Shown: one piece after another, positions 19,280 through 27,210 of the stretch | How the letters are laid out: each line of letters opens with the position of its first letter | How positions within the stretch are numbered: position 1 is the first letter of the stretch | Source of the DNA: Roseateles asaccharophilus | GTDB lineage: Bacteria; Pseudomonadota; Gammaproteobacteria; Burkholderiales; Burkholderiaceae_C | Direction: 5' to 3' | DNA length: 64,000 nucleotides | Assembly (NCBI RefSeq): GCF_004362405.1 | Contig: NZ_SNXE01000001.1 | Location: 248,001 to 312,000, forward strand | Program-made: the position numbers and the translations under genes | The notes under the pieces: generated by a model | Told to the model about the DNA's origin: nothing | Seen by the model: the letters and a program-made list of their open reading frames with translations, nothing else | Database searches by the model: none

Positions 19280-20835
19280 ATGCCGGGCGCCGTCGCCTGC
19301 TGCTGGCCGGCGGTGCCGGCGCCGCCCTGTCGGCCTGCGGCAGCCTGCCGCCGCCGCAAGACCGGACCCCACTCGCGCGCCCCGCGCCCGAGCTGGCCGC
19401 CGCGGCCCCGCCGGCGCCGCGCGAGTTCCGCGCCGCCTGGGTGGCCACCGTGGCCAATATCGACTGGCCCAGCCAGCCCGGCCTCAGCGCCGACCAGCAG
19501 ATCGCCGAGATGCGCGCCATCCTGGACCGGGCCGTGGCACTCAAGCTCAACGCCCTGATCTTGCAGATCCGCACCAGCGCCGATGCGTTCTACGACTCGC
19601 GCCTGGAACCCTGGAGCGAGTACCTGAGCGGGCAGCAGGGCCGCTCGCCGGGCTATGACCCCCTGGCCCTGTGGATCACCGAGGCCCACCAGCGCGGCCT
19701 GGAGCTGCACGCCTGGTTCAACCCCTTCCGCGCGCGCCAGAGCGGCGCGAAGTCGGCCCCGGCCACCAACCATCTGAGCCAGACCCGTCCCGACTGGGTC
19801 AAGCGCTATGGCGACCAGCTCTGGCTGGACCCGGGCGAGCCCGGTGCGGCCGAGCACACCCTGGCCGTGTTCCGCGATGTGCTGCAGCGCTACGACGTGG
19901 ACGGCATCCACATCGACGACTACTTCTACCCCTACCCCGTCCCGCAGCCGGGCAGCGACCCGGCGTCCAAGCTGGAGCTGGACTTCCCGGACGAGCCCGC
20001 CTGGCAGCGCTATGTGCAGGGGGGCGGCAAGCTGGGCCGGGCCGACTGGCGGCGCCAGAATGTGGACGAGCTGGTGCAGCGCCTGCATCAGCTGATCCGC
20101 AGCACCAAGCCCTGGGTGCGCTTTGGCATCAGCCCCTTTGGCCTGCCCAAGCCGGCGCTGCGGCCCGAGGGCATTGCCGGCTTCAGCCAGTACGACAAGC
20201 TCTATGCCGATGTGGAGCGCTGGCTGCACGAGGGCTGGCTGGACTATCTGCTGCCCCAGCTCTACTGGCCGCGGGCCCAGCGGGCCCAGGCCTTTGCGCC
20301 CCTGCTGGACTACTGGAACGCGCAGAACCGCCAGGGCCGCCATATCTGGGCGGGGCTCTTCACCAGCCGCATCACCCCGGCCGACAAGGCCGAGGGCTGG
20401 CCCGTCGAGGAGATCACGGCCCAGATCGCCCACAGCCGCCAGGCCTATCCCGGCAGCGGTCACGCGCACTTCAGCATGGTGGCCCTGAGCCAGAACCGCC
20501 GCGGCCTGAGTGAGGCCCTGCAGCGCGAACTCTATGCCGAACAAGCCCTGGTGCCCGCCACACCCTGGCTGGAAGCGGGCGGCCCGGCTGCCCCGCAGCT
20601 GGCCCTGCAGGAGGCGGACCCCGCCCAGCTGCGCCTGCAGCTGCGTCCCGGCCCCGGCAAGCCGGTGCTGCGCTATGCGCTCTGGCAACGCCGTGCGGGC
20701 CAATGGCGCTTCAGCACCACACAAGAGACCGAGCTGCTGCTGGAGCGCGCGGGACTGGAGGCCCTGGTGGTCTCGGCCCTGGACCGCGTGGGCAATGAGG
20801 GCCCGCGTGCGGCCCTGCGGCTGATGGCGGACTGA
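19261..20835 (+). CDS. GHL10 (PF02638, YngK-like) glycoside-hydrolase-like lipoprotein
   Basis: 524 residues with a lipoprotein signal (RRRLLLAGGAGAALSAC, Cys26). The TIM-barrel GHL10 domain starts at EFRAAWVATVANIDWPS and runs to about residue 400. Conserved acid motifs include LDPGEPGA, VDGIHIDDYFYPYP and LDYLLPQLYWP. A C-terminal beta-sandwich-like part of about 100 residues follows. The family is believed to cleave bacterial surface glycans or peptidoglycan derivatives. Start 19261 overlaps the NagX gene by 19 bases. Its place in a muropeptide island suggests a role in trimming wall glycan at the outer membrane; the substrate is unproven. Confidence 0.87.
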   Translation: MVRQSLNAGRRRLLLAGGAGAALSACGSLPPPQDRTPLARPAPELAAAAPPAPREFRAAWVATVANIDWPSQPGLSADQQIAEMRAILDRAVALKLNALILQIRTSADAFYDSRLEPWSEYLSGQQGRSPGYDPLALWITEAHQRGLELHAWFNPFRARQSGAKSAPATNHLSQTRPDWVKRYGDQLWLDPGEPGAAEHTLAVFRDVLQRYDVDGIHIDDYFYPYPVPQPGSDPASKLELDFPDEPAWQRYVQGGGKLGRADWRRQNVDELVQRLHQLIRSTKPWVRFGISPFGLPKPALRPEGIAGFSQYDKLYADVERWLHEGWLDYLLPQLYWPRAQRAQAFAPLLDYWNAQNRQGRHIWAGLFTSRITPADKAEGWPVEEITAQIAHSRQAYPGSGHAHFSMVALSQNRRGLSEALQRELYAEQALVPATPWLEAGGPAAPQLALQEADPAQLRLQLRPGPGKPVLRYALWQRRAGQWRFSTTQETELLLERAGLEALVVSALDRVGNEGPRAALRLMAD

Positions 20836-20848
20836 AGCTGCCGCGGGC

Positions 20849-21559
20849 TCAGGCGGCCCGGGCCCGACGGCGCCAGCCCAGGGCCAGCACGCCCAGGCCC
20901 AGCATGGCCCAGCTGGCCGGCTCGGGCACCTGGGCCACCAGGGCGATGGGCGTGATCGAGACAAAGCGCTGAGCGCCGTCCAGCTGGATCATGGGGCTGC
21001 TCAGCAGACTGCTGACCTGGCTGAAGCTCAGGCTGGTGGCCCCGATAAAGGGATTCATCAAATTGCCGCTGGTGTTGACATGGTCCAGGCCCAGCACATG
21101 AGCCAGCTCATGCGCGGCCAGGACGGCCCCCAAATTTGAAGCCGCGGTACTGGACTTCAGCACCATGATGCGCGCGGCGGGGTAGCCGGGGCCACCCAGA
21201 TCCGCGCAACCCACAAAGTTGCTGCCGTCCTCGCCGCACCAGTTGATGCTGTCCGCGAAGAACATGCTCACGGTCTTGCTGCCCGGCGCGGCCAGGCTGC
21301 GCAGCTCGTCCATCTCCCAAATGCTGTCCAGGCCCAGCAGGCTGGGCTTGACCAGGGTCATCGGAGCGTTGAATCGGATGTCCACGGTCTGCGAGCCAAA
21401 GCTGGGCTGGCTGAAGATGCTGTCCATGCCGGCTTCATTCAGGGTGATGAAACCGGCCATGGCGCCCGCACTCGCCAGGGTGCCAAGCGCCATGACGGCG
21501 GCAGTGCGCAGACGCTGCCAGGGCGTGGGGCGGGAAGTCTGGGTGATCGAGCTGGGCAT
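20849..21559 (-). CDS. PEP-CTERM-anchored matrixin-like metalloprotease
   Basis: 236 residues: a signal peptide (about 1-35), a zincin domain with HELAHVLGLDH at residues 150-160 and the Met-turn just after it (GNLMNP), and a C-terminal PEP-CTERM sorting tail (VPEPASWAMLGLGVLALGWR plus Arg-rich end). The three His ligands and the catalytic Glu are all present, so it should be an active extracytoplasmic protease. PEP-CTERM tails are processed by exosortase in exopolysaccharide-producing bacteria; no exosortase gene is in the window. ATG 21559 has AGGAG eight bases upstream; a TTG seven codons earlier is the alternative. It lies opposite to the wall-recycling genes and splits them. Confidence 0.85.
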   Translation of the reverse strand: MPSSITQTSRPTPWQRLRTAAVMALGTLASAGAMAGFITLNEAGMDSIFSQPSFGSQTVDIRFNAPMTLVKPSLLGLDSIWEMDELRSLAAPGSKTVSMFFADSINWCGEDGSNFVGCADLGGPGYPAARIMVLKSSTAASNLGAVLAAHELAHVLGLDHVNTSGNLMNPFIGATSLSFSQVSSLLSSPMIQLDGAQRFVSITPIALVAQVPEPASWAMLGLGVLALGWRRRARAA

Positions 21560-21750
21560 GGGAAAACTCCTGCAAGGCAATGCTGCACCGCAGTGTGCCC
21601 CCCCGGCACCTCAGTTTTACCGTGGCGTCTACCTGCAAATTAGGGGGGGCTCGGCAGGACGCGGGGCGCACGCCTGAGCCCAGGTTATGGCCCGGCCCGG
21701 CATTGACATTGGCGCCGGTATCCGCGGGGCTCTAAGCTAGGCCGCCGACC

Positions 21751-22683
21751 ATGTCAGTCTCCCCTTACTCCACCACCGCGCTGGGCCTGGGCCTGGACGC
21801 CGGGGGCACCCAGACCCGCTGGGCCCTGGCCCAGGTCGATGGTCATGTCCTGGCCGAGGGCCAGGTGGCCGGCCTCAGCGGCCTGCAGCTGGCCAGCAGC
21901 GCGGGGCGCGTGAGCCTGGCCCAGATCAGCCAGGTCCTGGCCAGCGCCGTGCTGGCGCGGGGCCGGCCGCGGGGCATTTACGCCGGCATCACCGGCGTGG
22001 GCGAGTCCGACGGCCCGGCGGCCGCCCAGCTGCGCGAGCTGCTGTCCCAGGCCCTGGGCCTGGCGCCCGCCGCCATCTTCGTGGGCAGCGATATGGACAT
22101 TGCCTATCGCAGCGCCTTCGCGCCGGGCGAGGGCTATCTGCTGTACGCCGGCACCGGCGCCATCGCGGCCTTCATCGACGAACAGGGCCGCATGCAGCGC
22201 GCCGGTGGTCGTGGCCCCCTGCTGGGCGACGAGGGCGGCGGGTTCTGGATCGCCCGCGAGGCCCTGGCCCAGGTCTGGCGGCGCGAGGACGAGGCGCCGG
22301 GCGCCTGGCGGGACTCGGCCCTGGCGCGCCGGGTCTTCGAGGCCCTGGGCGACAGCGACTGGGCCCGCAGCCGGGCCTTTGTCTACGGCGGGGAGCGCGG
22401 CGATATGGGCCGCCTGGCCCTGGCCGTGGCGGCGGCGGCCGAGCAGGACGGCGACGCGCAGGCCCGCGCGCTGCTTTATCGTGCGGGCCAGGAGCTGGCC
22501 CGGCTGGCGCTGGCGCTGATCCGGCGTTATGGTGCGCGTCCGGTGGTGGCCGCCGGGCGCGCCCTGCAGCTGCACCCGCTGCTGGGCGAGGGCCTGCGCG
22601 CGGGCCTGCCCGGCGACACTTCGCTCACCATCACGCATCTGCAACCCCATCTCACCGCCGCCCAGCTGGCCGCCCGCTCATGA
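21751..22683 (+). CDS. BadF/BadG-type amino-sugar kinase (GlcNAc/MurNAc kinase-like)
   Basis: 310-residue ASKHA-fold kinase. The ATP phosphate loop is LGLDAGGTQTRWALAQ, with VGSDMDIAY, YAGTGAIAAF and LLGDEGGGFWIARE further on. BadF-type kinases of this size phosphorylate GlcNAc, MurNAc or glucosamine. Beside murQ, whose substrate is MurNAc-6-phosphate, the most economical role is making that substrate from free MurNAc, as MurK does in Clostridium. It overlaps amiD by 4 bases (22680-22683). A TTGACA at 21703-21708 could be a -35 box, but no convincing -10 follows at proper spacing. Confidence 0.85.
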   Translation: MSVSPYSTTALGLGLDAGGTQTRWALAQVDGHVLAEGQVAGLSGLQLASSAGRVSLAQISQVLASAVLARGRPRGIYAGITGVGESDGPAAAQLRELLSQALGLAPAAIFVGSDMDIAYRSAFAPGEGYLLYAGTGAIAAFIDEQGRMQRAGGRGPLLGDEGGGFWIAREALAQVWRREDEAPGAWRDSALARRVFEALGDSDWARSRAFVYGGERGDMGRLALAVAAAAEQDGDAQARALLYRAGQELARLALALIRRYGARPVVAAGRALQLHPLLGEGLRAGLPGDTSLTITHLQPHLTAAQLAARS

Positions 22684-23549
22684 AGATCCCGCCACTGCTC
22701 GCCCCGCTGACCCTGGCCCTGCTGCTCAGCGCCTGCGCCACGGGTCCGCAAACCCCGCCCGCGCTGCAGATCGACAGCAGCTACACCTCGGACAACCAGG
22801 ACAGCCGCGCCCAGTTCCTGATCCTGCACTACACGGTGCTGGACTTTCCCAAGTCGCTCAAGGTGCTGACCAGCGGCGGTCTGGTCTCCTCGCACTATCT
22901 GGTGCGCGACGAGCCCCCCACCATCTACCGCCTGGTCGACGAAAACCGCCGCGCCTGGCATGCCGGCCCCAGCTTCTGGGCCGGCCACAGCAATCTGAAC
23001 GCCGCCTCCATCGGCATCGAGATCGTCAACCCCGGCTACACCGACACCGCGGCCGGACGCGTCTACGCCCCCTTCTCGCAAAAGCAGATCGACGCGGTGC
23101 TCGCCCTCAGCAAGGACATCGTGGCCCGCCACGGCATCAAGCCCGAGCGCATCCTGGGCCATGCGGACATCGCACCCGGCCGCAAGCAGGACCCGGGCCC
23201 CATGTTCCCCTGGAAGCAGTTTGCCGATGCCGGCCTGATTCCCTGGCCCGACGCCGCCCAGGTGGCGGCCAAGGTGCCGCTCTTCACCCTGCAGCCGCCC
23301 GACTACGCCTGGGCCCAGGAGCGCCTGGCGCGCATAGGCTACAACGTGCCGCGCCATGGCCAGCTTGATCAGCTGACGCAGGAAACCATCGTCACCTTCC
23401 AGATGAAGTACCGGCCCAGCCGCTACGACGGCCAGCTCGACCCCGAGACCGCCGCCCTGATCGATGTGGCCAGCAGCCCCGGCGGCATGTTGCTCAAGAG
23501 CAGCAGCCCGCTCAGCGGCGAGGCCAAGCCCTATACCTCGCGCTGGTAG
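22680..23549 (+). CDS. amiD: N-acetylmuramoyl-L-alanine amidase, AmiD-type lipoprotein
   Basis: 289 residues with a lipoprotein signal (LALLLSAC, Cys19). The Amidase_2 domain carries Zn ligand His50 (LILHYTV), catalytic Glu in IGIEIVNPG, and His plus Asp in ILGHADIAPGRKQDPG. A C-terminal peptidoglycan-binding domain of three helices follows (ERLARIGYNVPRHGQLDQLT). It cuts the MurNAc-L-Ala bond, including in 1,6-anhydro-muropeptides, at the outer membrane. Coupled to the sugar kinase gene. Confidence 0.93.
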   Translation: MKIPPLLAPLTLALLLSACATGPQTPPALQIDSSYTSDNQDSRAQFLILHYTVLDFPKSLKVLTSGGLVSSHYLVRDEPPTIYRLVDENRRAWHAGPSFWAGHSNLNAASIGIEIVNPGYTDTAAGRVYAPFSQKQIDAVLALSKDIVARHGIKPERILGHADIAPGRKQDPGPMFPWKQFADAGLIPWPDAAQVAAKVPLFTLQPPDYAWAQERLARIGYNVPRHGQLDQLTQETIVTFQMKYRPSRYDGQLDPETAALIDVASSPGGMLLKSSSPLSGEAKPYTSRW

Positions 23550-23600
23550 GGCTGGCGCAGGACCGACCGGCAGCGGGCCGGGTTCTCACAACGGGTTCAC

Positions 23601-23632
23601 GGAGGCGATAACGCAAAGTTATATTTGCCTCC
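23601..23632. promoter_or_regulatory. LysR-type operator candidate nested in a larger inverted repeat
   Basis: ATAAC-GCAAA-GTTAT (23608-23622) is a perfect 15-bp dyad that fits the LysR T-N11-A rule. It sits inside outer arms GGAGGC (23601-23606) and GCCTCC (23627-23632). The stretch is locally A/T-rich in an otherwise G/C-rich gap, 138 bases upstream of the lysR-type gene. A likely site for autoregulation and control of ddpX-ldcA, and perhaps of the genes on the left. Confidence 0.5.
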
Positions 23633-23759
23633 GCTCTATTCAGTTGCGAGCGCCGTCCCGCCTCCAAACAATGACCGGTCCTGTCATGAAGCCCATGCCC
23701 CTGCCCAGGTCCCCCGCCGAAGCCGCTCCGCGCCGCTGCGCCGCAAGAGGCTGCCGGGC

Positions 23760-24659
23760 ATGAGGCTGCGCCATATCGAGGTCTTCCACGCGGTGATGCA
23801 GGCCGGCACCATCAGCGGTGCCGCCCAGCTGCTGCACATCTCCCAGCCCGCCGTGACCAAGGTGTTGCAGCACTGCGAGCTGCAGCTGGGCATGCCCCTG
23901 TTCGACCGGGTGCGCGGCAAGCTCTACCCCACGCCCGAGGCCGAGCGCCTGTTCGTGGAGATCGACAAGCTCAACCGCGATCTGGTCTCGATACGGCGCC
24001 TGGCCGCCAATCTGCGCAGCGGCGAGTCCGAGCAGGTGCGCCTGGTGGCCACGCCCACCCTGGGCGCCACGGTCATTCCCCAGGCCATGAGCCAGTGGTG
24101 CCGGGCCTATCCCCAGGCCCGCTGCGTGCTGGCCACCAACCACACCCGCGAGATCGTCTCGGCCCTGCTGCTGGGCGAGGCCGATCTGGCCCTCTCGCTG
24201 CAGGACCCGCGCCACCCGGGCATACGCTCCGAGAGCATCGCCAGCGGCCCCATGGTGGCCCTGTGCCCCCTGGGCTCACCCGAGGCCGCCGGCGAGGGTC
24301 CCCTGCCCCTGGGTCAGATCCACAGCGAGCTGGTGGCCCTGCCGGCCGATGATCCCCTGGGCAGCGTGGTGCTCAATGCCTGCGAGGCCCAGGGCCTGCA
24401 GCCGCGCAGCCGCCTGACGGTGCAGACCTACCAGCTGGCCCGCTCCCTGGTGGAGGCCGGCCTGGGCCTGGCCATCGTCGACCCCTTCACCGCCGCCGGC
24501 GCCGACCGCAGCCGCCTGCGCCTGCGCCCCGTGGCGCCGCATCTGCCGGTGCAGCTCTATCTGCTCAGCGCCGCCAATGCGCCCCTGGCCCAGACCGCGC
24601 GTCGTCTGGTGCGCTTTCTCGGCGATGCCGCCAAGGACAATCTGGAGACCCTGGCGTGA
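23760..24659 (+). CDS. LysR-family transcriptional regulator
   Basis: 299 residues. The N-terminal winged helix reads MRLRHIEVFHAVMQAGTISG then AAQLLHISQPAVTKVLQHCE, the standard LysR recognition helix. A two-lobed substrate-binding domain starts near VRLVATPTLGATVIPQAM. ATG 23760 gives the canonical N terminus; longer readings would add unrelated Arg/Pro-rich sequence. It overlaps ddpX (GTGA, 24656-24659). Its place among muropeptide enzymes suggests that it senses a wall fragment or D-amino acid, but it is not obviously AmpR. Confidence 0.92.
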   Translation: MRLRHIEVFHAVMQAGTISGAAQLLHISQPAVTKVLQHCELQLGMPLFDRVRGKLYPTPEAERLFVEIDKLNRDLVSIRRLAANLRSGESEQVRLVATPTLGATVIPQAMSQWCRAYPQARCVLATNHTREIVSALLLGEADLALSLQDPRHPGIRSESIASGPMVALCPLGSPEAAGEGPLPLGQIHSELVALPADDPLGSVVLNACEAQGLQPRSRLTVQTYQLARSLVEAGLGLAIVDPFTAAGADRSRLRLRPVAPHLPVQLYLLSAANAPLAQTARRLVRFLGDAAKDNLETLA

Positions 24660-25288
24660 ACGCCCCCGAATCCCTGACGCCGCCCATGATTCCCTGCGAG
24701 GAGGTGCCCGGCCATGCCGACTTCCGCGCCCTGCTGAGCATTCCCGGCATTGCGGTGGAGCTGCGCTACGCCACGCCCGATAACTTTGTGGGCCGCAATG
24801 TCTATGGCGGCCTGGACTGCGGCTATCTGCGTCGCGAGGCCGCCGACGCTCTGGAGCAGGCCGCGCGCTGGCTGCAGGCCCACCGCCCCGGCTACCGCAT
24901 GCTGGTGCTGGACGCGCTGCGCCCCCAGCGCGTGCAGGAGGTGCTGTGGGACGAGCTGCAGGGCACGCCCCTGACCCTGTATCTGGCCAACCCGGTGCGC
25001 GGCTCCATCCACAGCTACGGCATGGCCGTGGACCTGACCCTGCTGGACCCCCAGGGCCGCGAGGTGGACATGGGATCGGGCTTTGACGAGATGGCCCTCA
25101 CCTCCCACCCCGACCACGAGGCCGAGCATCTGGCCCTGGGCCTGCTCCGGCCCGAGCATCTGGTGGAGCGGGGCTGGCTGCGCGCCGCGATGCGCCAGGC
25201 CGGCTTCCAGGGCATCAGCACCGAGTGGTGGCATTTCGACTTCGGCGACCGCGTCGCGGTGCGCCGCGACCTGCCGCGGGTGATGTAG
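24656..25288 (+). CDS. ddpX: D-Ala-D-Ala dipeptidase (DdpX/VanX, M15D)
   Basis: 210 residues starting at GTG 24656, overlapping the lysR stop. Zn-site motifs of VanX-type enzymes are present: GSIHSYGMAVDLTLL (SxHxxGxAxD) and STEWWHFDF (catalytic Glu and last His ligand). VGRNVYGGLDCGYLR near the N terminus is typical. There is no signal peptide, so it acts in the cytoplasm, hydrolysing D-Ala-D-Ala to D-Ala. In this context it probably serves turnover and not glycopeptide resistance, because vanH and vanA-like ligase genes are absent. Confidence 0.93.
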   Translation: MNAPESLTPPMIPCEEVPGHADFRALLSIPGIAVELRYATPDNFVGRNVYGGLDCGYLRREAADALEQAARWLQAHRPGYRMLVLDALRPQRVQEVLWDELQGTPLTLYLANPVRGSIHSYGMAVDLTLLDPQGREVDMGSGFDEMALTSHPDHEAEHLALGLLRPEHLVERGWLRAAMRQAGFQGISTEWWHFDFGDRVAVRRDLPRVM

Positions 25289-25294
25289 GCCACC

Positions 25295-26341
25295 ATGACG
25301 CTGAGCCGCCGCCTGCTGGGCCAATCACTGTTCGCCGCGGGTGCCGGTCTGGCCGCGCCCGCCACCCGGGCTGTCGCGCCGGCGAGCCCGGCCCCGGTCT
25401 ATCCGCGCCGCCTGCAGCCCGGCGACACCATCGCCCTGGTCAGCCCGGCCAAGGCCACCTTCGAGCGCGAGCCCTATGCCATCGCCACCGAGGCCCTGCA
25501 GGCCCTGGGCTTCAAGGTGCGTGAAGCGCCTCATCTGCGCGCGCGCTGGGGCAAGTTCGGCGGCACCGATGAACAGCGTGCGGCCGATCTGAACGCCATG
25601 TTTGCCGACGACGGCGTCGCCGGCATCATGGCCATGACCGGCGGCTCGGGCTGCAACCGCATTCTGGACAAGCTGGACTACGCCCTGATGCGGCGCAAGC
25701 CCAAGTACTTCGGGGGCTTTTCCGACATCACCAGCCTGCTCAATGCCATGCAGCGTCAGGCCGGTCTGGTGAGCTTTCACGCACCGGTGGCCGAATCGGA
25801 GTGGAACGCCTTCTCGGTGGCGCATTGGCGCGCCCTGGTCATGAACGCCGAGGCCCCGCTGCTCAGCAACCCCAAGGGCGAGCGCGGCGACAACCTGGTG
25901 CAGAAGGACGACCGCATCAGTACCCTGCGCGGCGGCCGCGCCCGCGGCCCCCTGGTGGGCGGCAATCTGGCCGTGCTCAGTTCCCTGGCCGGCACGCCCT
26001 ACTTCCCGGACTGCCGCGGCGCCATCCTCTTTCTGGAAGAGGTCAACGAATACATCTACCGCGTGGAGCGCATGCTCTCCACCCTGCGCCTGTGCGGCGC
26101 GCTGAGCCAGCTCAGCGGCGTGGTGATCGGCAAATTCACGCGGTGCGAGCCCGGCGACGGCTATGCCAGCCACACGCTGGACGAAGTCTTCGACGACTAC
26201 TTCCTGCCGCTGAAGGTGCCGGTCTACCGCGGCGCCATGATCGGCCACATCCGCCGCAAGTTCACGATTCCCGTGGGCGCCGAGGCCGAGATCGACGCCG
26301 ACGCCGGCAGCTTGCAAATCCTGCGGCCCGTGGCGCTCTGA
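25295..26341 (+). CDS. LD-carboxypeptidase (S66, LdcA-like) with an export signal
   Basis: 348 residues. The first 27 (MTLSRRLLGQSLFAAGAGLA then AP-ATRA) look like a Tat-type signal with twin Arg. The S66 catalytic set is present: Ser in YFGGFSDITSLL, Glu in ILFLEEVNEYIYRVERML, His in MIGHIRRKFTIPVGA. LdcA removes the terminal D-Ala from tetrapeptides; the classical enzyme is cytoplasmic, so an exported version is notable. It lies 6 bases after ddpX. A second, unsignalled S66 enzyme is encoded at 37.5 kb. The gene converges with an orphan binding-protein gene 16 bases away. Confidence 0.9.
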   Translation: MTLSRRLLGQSLFAAGAGLAAPATRAVAPASPAPVYPRRLQPGDTIALVSPAKATFEREPYAIATEALQALGFKVREAPHLRARWGKFGGTDEQRAADLNAMFADDGVAGIMAMTGGSGCNRILDKLDYALMRRKPKYFGGFSDITSLLNAMQRQAGLVSFHAPVAESEWNAFSVAHWRALVMNAEAPLLSNPKGERGDNLVQKDDRISTLRGGRARGPLVGGNLAVLSSLAGTPYFPDCRGAILFLEEVNEYIYRVERMLSTLRLCGALSQLSGVVIGKFTRCEPGDGYASHTLDEVFDDYFLPLKVPVYRGAMIGHIRRKFTIPVGAEAEIDADAGSLQILRPVAL

Positions 26342-26357
26342 AAGAGCAGGGCCGGCA

Positions 26358-27185
26358 TCAGGACGCCTTGGCGCAAGGCGAGGCTGGCACGGCGTGGGGC
26401 TTGATCAGGGCGGCACTGCGGCCGCTGCGGCACAGGCGCACCAGGGTGGCGTTGAAGGCCTGGAACTCCTTGAGGCTGACCCGGCTGCGCGCGAGGCCGA
26501 AGGAGTAGGCGAACTGCTTCACCACCCCGGCGGCCTGCAAGCCGCCCACGCCGCGCTCGCGGATCAGGTGCAGGGCCACGCCCTCATTGATCAGGGCCAG
26601 ACCCTCGGGTCCGTAGCGGCCCGCCACCAGCTTGCGCAGCACGGTGAGATTGTCCGGCTCGGTCTCGACCCGCAGGCTGGGCTCGGCTTGGGCCAGCTCC
26701 TCCAGGGCCAGCAGGGTGCCCGAGGGACCATAGGCCGCGACGGTGCGACCCGCCAGCTGTTCGGGCCGACCGCGGTACACAAAGTCTTCACCCGCCCGGG
26801 CAAACAAGGTGTAGCGCCCGTCCACCACGGGCGCGCTCACATGGAAATAGGCCCGCCGCTCCGGCGTGTCAGAGATGGTGAACAGCCCATGAGCCTCGCC
26901 GCGCTGCGCCTCGTTAAGCGCCCGCCGCCAGGGCAGGACCTCGATGCTGCAGCGCCAGCCCAGCTGTTCGCAGGCCTCCCGCAAGACATCCACCATGGGA
27001 CCAGCGGCGCGGCCTGCCTCGTCGGCAAAGGTGTAGGGCGGGAAGGGTTCGGTCAGGAAACGGCGCGGCGGCTCGGCCGCCAGCGCAGCCTGCGAGGACA
27101 GCAGCGCCAAGCCGCACAGCAGCCTTGTCAGCCTCCACCACCTCCTCTGGTCAACCACCTCGCTCCAGCCGTCTGCACGCTGCAT
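26358..27185 (-). CDS. Orphan amino-acid-type periplasmic binding protein (SBP_bac_3)
   Basis: 275 residues. Start 27185 has AAGGAG eight bases upstream. A longish N-region with Trp/Arg precedes a signal helix (LLCGLALLSSQAALA). The mature part begins with the SBP_bac_3 pattern RFLTEPFPPYTFADEAGRA, with MVDVLREACEQLGWRC and EVLPWRRALNEAQRGEA. No permease or ATPase is nearby. The gene lies 25 bases downstream of a soluble histidine kinase gene on the same strand. Such lone proteins can act as sensors; ligand unknown. Confidence 0.85.
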   Translation of the reverse strand: MQRADGWSEVVDQRRWWRLTRLLCGLALLSSQAALAAEPPRRFLTEPFPPYTFADEAGRAAGPMVDVLREACEQLGWRCSIEVLPWRRALNEAQRGEAHGLFTISDTPERRAYFHVSAPVVDGRYTLFARAGEDFVYRGRPEQLAGRTVAAYGPSGTLLALEELAQAEPSLRVETEPDNLTVLRKLVAGRYGPEGLALINEGVALHLIRERGVGGLQAAGVVKQFAYSFGLARSRVSLKEFQAFNATLVRLCRSGRSAALIKPHAVPASPCAKAS

Positions 27186-27210
27186 GCGTCGCGCTCCTTG
27201 TGGATCATCC

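Noticed and set aside
21703-21708. TTGACA -35 box upstream of the sugar kinase gene
   Set aside because: No acceptable -10 hexamer at 16-18 bases, so not listed as a promoter.
24656-25288. Vancomycin-resistance gene (vanX)
   Set aside because: The enzyme family fits, but no vanH, vanA or vanRS genes are nearby and the setting is wall recycling.
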